This document shows positions 60,201-64,000 of a stretch of 64,000 nucleotides of DNA, in pieces. This DNA comes from Vibrio sp. CDRSL-10 TSBA (lineage in GTDB: Bacteria; Pseudomonadota; Gammaproteobacteria; Enterobacterales; Vibrionaceae). Positions within the stretch are counted from its first letter, which is position 1, and each line of letters opens with the position of its first letter. The position numbers and the translations under genes are program-made. Below the pieces are notes generated by a model. The model was not told the DNA's origin, made no database searches, and was given only the letters and a program-made list of their open reading frames with translations. The stretch lies in assembly GCA_039696685.1 (NCBI GenBank), contig CP155566.1, positions 310,001 through 374,000 on the forward strand, read 5' to 3'.

Positions 60201-61150
60201 CATTCCGCAGCTTGATGAGCAGGATGGTAAAGCGCCATTGATTGACATCGAAAAACAAGATCAGCCGTTGATTTCTGATTTTGATCGTCAGTTCCACGCG
60301 CTGATGCCGGATCTCAAGCTGGATATCAGCGACTTCTGGCTGCAGGGCTATAAAGTCGGTAAGCTGGTGATGGACATGGAACGCCAGAACAATACCCTGA
60401 ACTGGAAACAGATTGATTTGACCAGCGGTACCAATGAAGTGCACATCAACGGTGGCTGGACACTGCACAATGACAGTAGCCATACCACGATGAATCTGGC
60501 TATGAAGGGTGACAATAACAGCGATCTGATGGAGCGTTTTGGTATCAGCTCTGGTATTCAGAAAGCGCCGTTTGATATGACCAGTCAGCTGCAGTGGGAT
60601 GGGGCTCCATGGTCAATGAAGGTCAACACCCTGCAGGGCAAACTGGATACTGAACTCGGCAAAGGTGTGATCTCGAATGTCAGTGGCGCGGCCCGTTTGC
60701 TTGGTTTGTTCAGCCTGGATTCGATCATTCGTAAAATGCAGCTTGATTTCAGCGACGTGTTTGATGACGGCATGGCATTTAACTCGATTACAGGTAACGG
60801 TGAAATTTCTCAGGGTGTGTTTGTCACCAATAACATCAAAATGGATGCCGTCGCCGGTGAGATGACCATCAAAGGTCTGGCGGACCTCAACACCCGAAAC
60901 CGTCGATGCGGAAGTGAATTTTGTGCCGGATCTGACCTCTGGTATTCCGGTGCTGAGTGCGTTTGCGGTCACGCCGGCCACAGCTCTGTACGTGCTGGCG
61001 GTGAATACGCTGATTTCACCTGTGGTGGAGATTTTTACCCAGGTCAACTATGAAGTGAAAGGGCCATTGGATGCGCCGACGGTAAAAGAACTCTCCCGCA
61101 CCCGCGGTGAGTTCAAGTTACCGGAAAAGCTGAGAAAGTTAGCAGAATAG
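57208..61150 (+). CDS. yhdP: YhdP, AsmA-like phospholipid transport protein (frameshifted here)
   Basis: Very large envelope-spanning protein, 1313 residues after correction. One N-terminal membrane anchor (IVTWLLVSLLVLLAIAITAL) and a long periplasmic beta-groove. In E. coli YhdP belongs with TamB and YdbH to the bridge proteins that move phospholipids to the outer membrane. GTG 57208 has AGGA 5 nt upstream; ATG 57217 is an alternative. An extra A at 60897-60899 (CCGAAACC) shifts the frame near residue 1230. Removing it gives LNTRTVDAEVNFVPD and the C-terminus KLRKLAE. Confidence 0.92.
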
Positions 61151-61161
61151 GGAGTGAGAAC

Positions 61162-61989
61162 ATGCAACGTGTCGGATTAATTCAGATGACCTCAGGTCCG
61201 GATGTAGAGCAGAATCTGGCCTACATCGCCAGGCAGGCACAAGTGCTGGCCGGTCAGGGCGCCAAGTGGGTGGTGACACCGGAAAACGCGGTGGTACTGG
61301 GCAATCGCGAAGACTACCACAGCAATGCTGAAGCGTTCGGCCAGGGGCCGATTCAGGCCGAGTTATCCCGCATTGCGCGCGACAATCAGCTATGGTTACT
61401 GGTAGGCAGTATGCCGATCGCCAGAGCGGAGGGCGTGACAACCACATCGATTTTATTTAATCCGCAGGGCGCAGCAGTGGCACATTATGATAAGCTGCAT
61501 ATGTTTGATGTGGATGTCGCCGATGGCCATCAGCGTTATCGGGAGTCGGAAATCTTTACCCCTGGCAATGAAGTGGTGGTCACACCGACACCGTTCGGAC
61601 AGCTTGGGCTGTCTGTCTGTTACGACGTTCGTTTTCCTAATTTATACGCAGAGCTGCGCCGCCTCGGGGCTCAGATTCTGCTGGTACCTGCTGCGTTTAC
61701 CGCGGTAACCGGACGCGCGCACTGGGAAGTGTTGCTGCGTGCCCGCGCGATCGAGACCCAGTGCTGGGTGGTCGCGGTCGGTCAGGGCGGTCACCATCCG
61801 TGCGGACGTGAAACCTGGGGCCACTCCATGATCATCAACCCTTGGGGTGAAGTAGTGGCTTCGCTGGGACAAAGCCCGGCCAATCTGGTGGCTGATATTG
61901 AACTGGACCAGCTGGACACGGTAAGACGTACCATGCCTGTCATTGAGCACACGCGCTTTGATAATCAATTTAAAGAGATAAAGAGTTAG
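61162..61989 (+). CDS. Nitrilase-superfamily amidohydrolase (Nit1-like)
   Basis: 275 residues with the Glu-Lys-Cys catalytic triad of carbon-nitrogen hydrolases: TPENAV (Glu41), HYDKLHMFD (Lys near 110) and SVCYDVRFP (Cys near 148). The set HYDKLHMFDVD and the overall length suggest the Nit1/YbeM group that removes the amide from deaminated glutathione; omega-amidases are similar. GGGAG precedes the ATG, 11 nt after yhdP and 2 nt before tldD, so it is in the same operon. Confidence 0.88.
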   Translation: MQRVGLIQMTSGPDVEQNLAYIARQAQVLAGQGAKWVVTPENAVVLGNREDYHSNAEAFGQGPIQAELSRIARDNQLWLLVGSMPIARAEGVTTTSILFNPQGAAVAHYDKLHMFDVDVADGHQRYRESEIFTPGNEVVVTPTPFGQLGLSVCYDVRFPNLYAELRRLGAQILLVPAAFTAVTGRAHWEVLLRARAIETQCWVVAVGQGGHHPCGRETWGHSMIINPWGEVVASLGQSPANLVADIELDQLDTVRRTMPVIEHTRFDNQFKEIKS

Positions 61990-61991
61990 CT

Positions 61992-63438
61992 ATGAGTATT
62001 ACCCGTATTGAAGAAGCACTATTAACCCCCGCCGGGCTGACAGAGCAGGATATCGCTGACACTTTGGCGACCATCGCCACTCGTGAAATTGATTATGCTG
62101 ACATCTATTTTCAGTCCAGCTGGCATGAGTCTCTGGTGCTGGAAGACAGCATCATCAAGGATGGCTCGTTCAACATTGACTGTGGTGTCGGTGTGCGTGC
62201 GATCACCGGTGAGAAGACCGGTTTTGCCTATTCTGACCAAATTCAGCTCGACGGGTTAAAGCAGAGCGCCATTGCTGCGCGCGGCATTGCTCAGCAAGGC
62301 CAGAATGGCAAAGTTCAGGCGTTCAAACGCAGCAGTAATCAAAGCTACTATGCGGCGGTTAACCCGCTGGAATGCTGGGAGAAGCAGCAGAAAACCGAAC
62401 TACTGAAACAGCTGGACGCGTACATCCGCACCAAAGAGCCGCTGATTCAGGAAGTCTCTATCAGCCTGAGTGGTGTGCATGAGCAGATCCTGGTCGCCGC
62501 GACCGATGGCACTTATGCCGGTGATATCCGTCCGCTGGTACGCCTGTCGATCAGCGTTCTGGCACAAAAAGGCGATCGCCGTGAACGCGGCAGCTCAGGC
62601 GGCGGCGGCCGCTTCAATTACGACTTTTTCCTCTCGGAAGAGAATGGTCAGCAGATGGCGTACTCTTTTGCTGATGAAGCGATTCGCCAGGCGCTGGTCA
62701 ACCTGGAAGCGGTTGCGGCACCAGCCGGTACCATGCCGGTGGTTCTGGGTTTCTGGCTGGCCGGGTGTGCTGCTGCACGAAGCGGTAGGTCACGGTCTGG
62801 AAGGCGACTTCAACCGCAAAGAATCGTCAGTTTTCTCCGGCAAGATTGGCCAGAAAGTGACGTCGGATCTGTGTACTATTGTCGATGACGGCACGCTGAA
62901 AGATCTGCGTGGCTCACTCAACGTCGATGATGAAGGCGTGAACGGTCAGTACAATGTGCTGATCGAAAAAGGTGTCCTGAAAGGCTACATGCAGGACAAG
63001 CACAATGCGCGTCTGATGGGTGTGGCACCAACCGGTAACGGCCGTCGTGAGTCTTATGCTCATCTGCCGATGCCGCGTATGACCAATACTTATATGCTGC
63101 CTGGTCAGCACAGCCCGGAAGAGATCATCTCGACGGTGAAGAAAGGTATTTACGCACCAAACTTTGGCGGTGGTCAGGTGGATATCACCTCAGGTAAGTT
63201 TGTGTTCTCAGCCTCTGAAGCGTACATGATTGAAAACGGTAAAGTGACTCATCCGATCAAAGGCGCGACCTTAATCGGTTCCGGTATTGAAGCCATGCAG
63301 CAGGTCTCTATGGTCGGAAACGATCTGAGTATCGACCGTGGTGTCGGCGTGTGCGGTAAAGCGGGCCAGAGTGTGCCGGTCGGTGTTGGTCAGCCAACAC
63401 TGAAGCTGGATGCGTTGACCGTGGGTGGTACCGAGTAA
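61992..63438 (+). CDS. tldD: TldD metalloprotease (frameshifted here)
   Basis: Zinc metalloprotease that with TldE/PmbA processes peptides such as microcin B17 precursor and CcdA. The active site [11 protein letters not shown] (HExxxH) is present, as is the C-terminal half ([19 protein letters not shown] [14 protein letters not shown]). An extra T at 62750-62752 (GGGTTTCTGG) breaks the frame just before the active site. Removing it gives [19 protein letters not shown] and 481 residues, the family length. Two nt after the nitrilase. Confidence 0.94.
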
Positions 63439-63720
63439 CGGATCCGTGAGGGCAGATGAGTTAATCGCTTAGTCGGTTTATAAGTCAGTCTGTTGATAAG
63501 CCACTCTATTGATAAGTCAGTCCCTTAATAATCGAGCCGCAGTGATGCGGCTTGTGTGTTTACGGCCCGGCTGTCGGGATTGGGCTTTCGGCATATTTCT
63601 CGACCAACAGCAGCAGAAAGATCGGATCCGGATCGTTTTGTGGGTGGTAATTACTGGCGATCCATGCCATATTTCGTCGCACTGAAATTTGACCTAATTT
63701 AACCATTCTGGAGCACACTT
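63439..63720. other. Intergenic region tldD-rraB
   Basis: Contains three adjacent 16-bp imperfect repeats at 63479-63526 (TATAAGTCAGTCTGTT, GATAAGCCACTCTATT, GATAAGTCAGTCCCTT). A hairpin AGCCGCA/TGCGGCT follows at about 63535-63552 with a T-rich tail, a likely terminator for the yhdP-tldD operon. A 36-codon minus-strand frame (63560-63670, MAWIASNYHPQNDPD at its start) is open but has only a weak ribosome site; I do not call it a gene. Confidence 0.55.
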
Positions 63721-64000
63721 ATGTCTAATGAAGATGAATATCTGTCAGTTGAAGAGTTACTCGAGATCCAAAAGGAAGAGACTCGCGATATCATTCAGGC
63801 ACTCCTTGAGGACGGCAGTGATCCAGAAGCTCTGTATGAGATCGAACACCACTTCTTTGCTGAAGACTTTGCTACGTTAGAAAAAGCGGCGGTTGAAGCA
63901 TTTAAGATGGGTTTTGAAGTGCTTGAAGCGGAAGAGACCGAAGACGAAGACGGCAACAAACTGCTGTGCTTTGATGCAACTATGCAATCGGCGCTGGACG
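63721..64000 (+). CDS. rraB: RraB, regulator of RNase E (partial, runs off the window)
   Basis: Begins [20 protein letters not shown] and continues with [20 protein letters not shown] and [20 protein letters not shown], closely like E. coli RraB ([18 protein letters not shown]). RraB binds the C-terminal part of RNase E and lowers its activity. GGAG 7 nt before ATG. Very acidic throughout. The first 93 codons are visible; the rest lies beyond 64000. Confidence 0.93.
   Translation, partial: MSNEDEYLSVEELLEIQKEETRDIIQALLEDGSDPEALYEIEHHFFAEDFATLEKAAVEAFKMGFEVLEAEETEDEDGNKLLCFDATMQSALD

Noticed and set aside
63560..63670. A 36-codon minus-strand gene before rraB
   Set aside because: Open and hydrophobic in part (IFLLLLVEKY), but with a weak ribosome site and no recognised family.

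Overview
The window looks like a Vibrio chromosome; I cannot fix the species from sequence alone. The evidence is a complete MSHA pilus locus (mshH to mshQ) followed by mreBCD-maf-rng-yhdP-nitrilase-tldD-rraB, preceded by metH-lysC-aminotransferase-pglL-uvrA-galU-luxR-ssb. This matches my memory of the V. cholerae VC0390-VC0424 gene order. The rRNA sequences are gammaproteobacterial.

Region 1 (1-14918) is three rRNA operons in tandem. The first enters the window in its 16S-23S spacer. The order is 23S-5S / 16S-tRNA-Glu-23S-5S / 16S-tRNA-Ile-tRNA-Ala-23S-5S-tRNA-Asp, then a terminator. Each complete unit has its own strong promoter and boxA. The copies are mosaic: 16S V6, a 23S helix, the leaders and the spacers carry alternative sequence blocks shared in different pairings.

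Region 2 (14919-17851) is a small mobile patch. A terminator-containing repeat downstream of tRNA-Asp is present in two clear copies and one decayed copy. Two tandem IS630-family elements sit between the first two, with a tripled left inverted-repeat end. About 450 bp of unexplained DNA follows.

Region 3 (17852-33490) is housekeeping: a CPA1 Na+/H+ antiporter, metH with a MetJ operator inside its promoter, lysC with a lysine riboswitch, a class V aminotransferase, the PglL O-oligosaccharyltransferase, uvrA with a LexA box, galU, a CsgD/VpsT-like regulator and ssb.

Region 4 (33825-52476) is the MSHA type IV pilus locus. It starts with csrD/mshH, continues with the assembly genes mshI-J-K-L-M-N-E-G-F, and ends with the pilin and tip genes mshB-A-C-D-O-P-Q. 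Cyclic-di-GMP signalling recurs here: the c-di-GMP-binding MshE ATPase, degenerate GGDEF/EAL CsrD, and a nearby CsgD-like regulator. Region 5 (52626-64000) holds cell-shape and envelope genes (mreBCD, maf, rng, yhdP), a nitrilase, tldD and the start of rraB.

The most striking observation concerns sequence integrity. Ten genes, including the essential mreB, are broken by eleven single-base insertions, and one IS copy by a twelfth. All twelve can be placed so that GAAC became GAAAC or GTTC became GTTTC. GAAC/GTTC is the known bistranded target of one class of Dnd DNA phosphorothioation, which modifies only a subset of such sites. I infer that these are not real mutations but a modification-linked sequencing artefact, and that this strain may carry phosphorothioated DNA.
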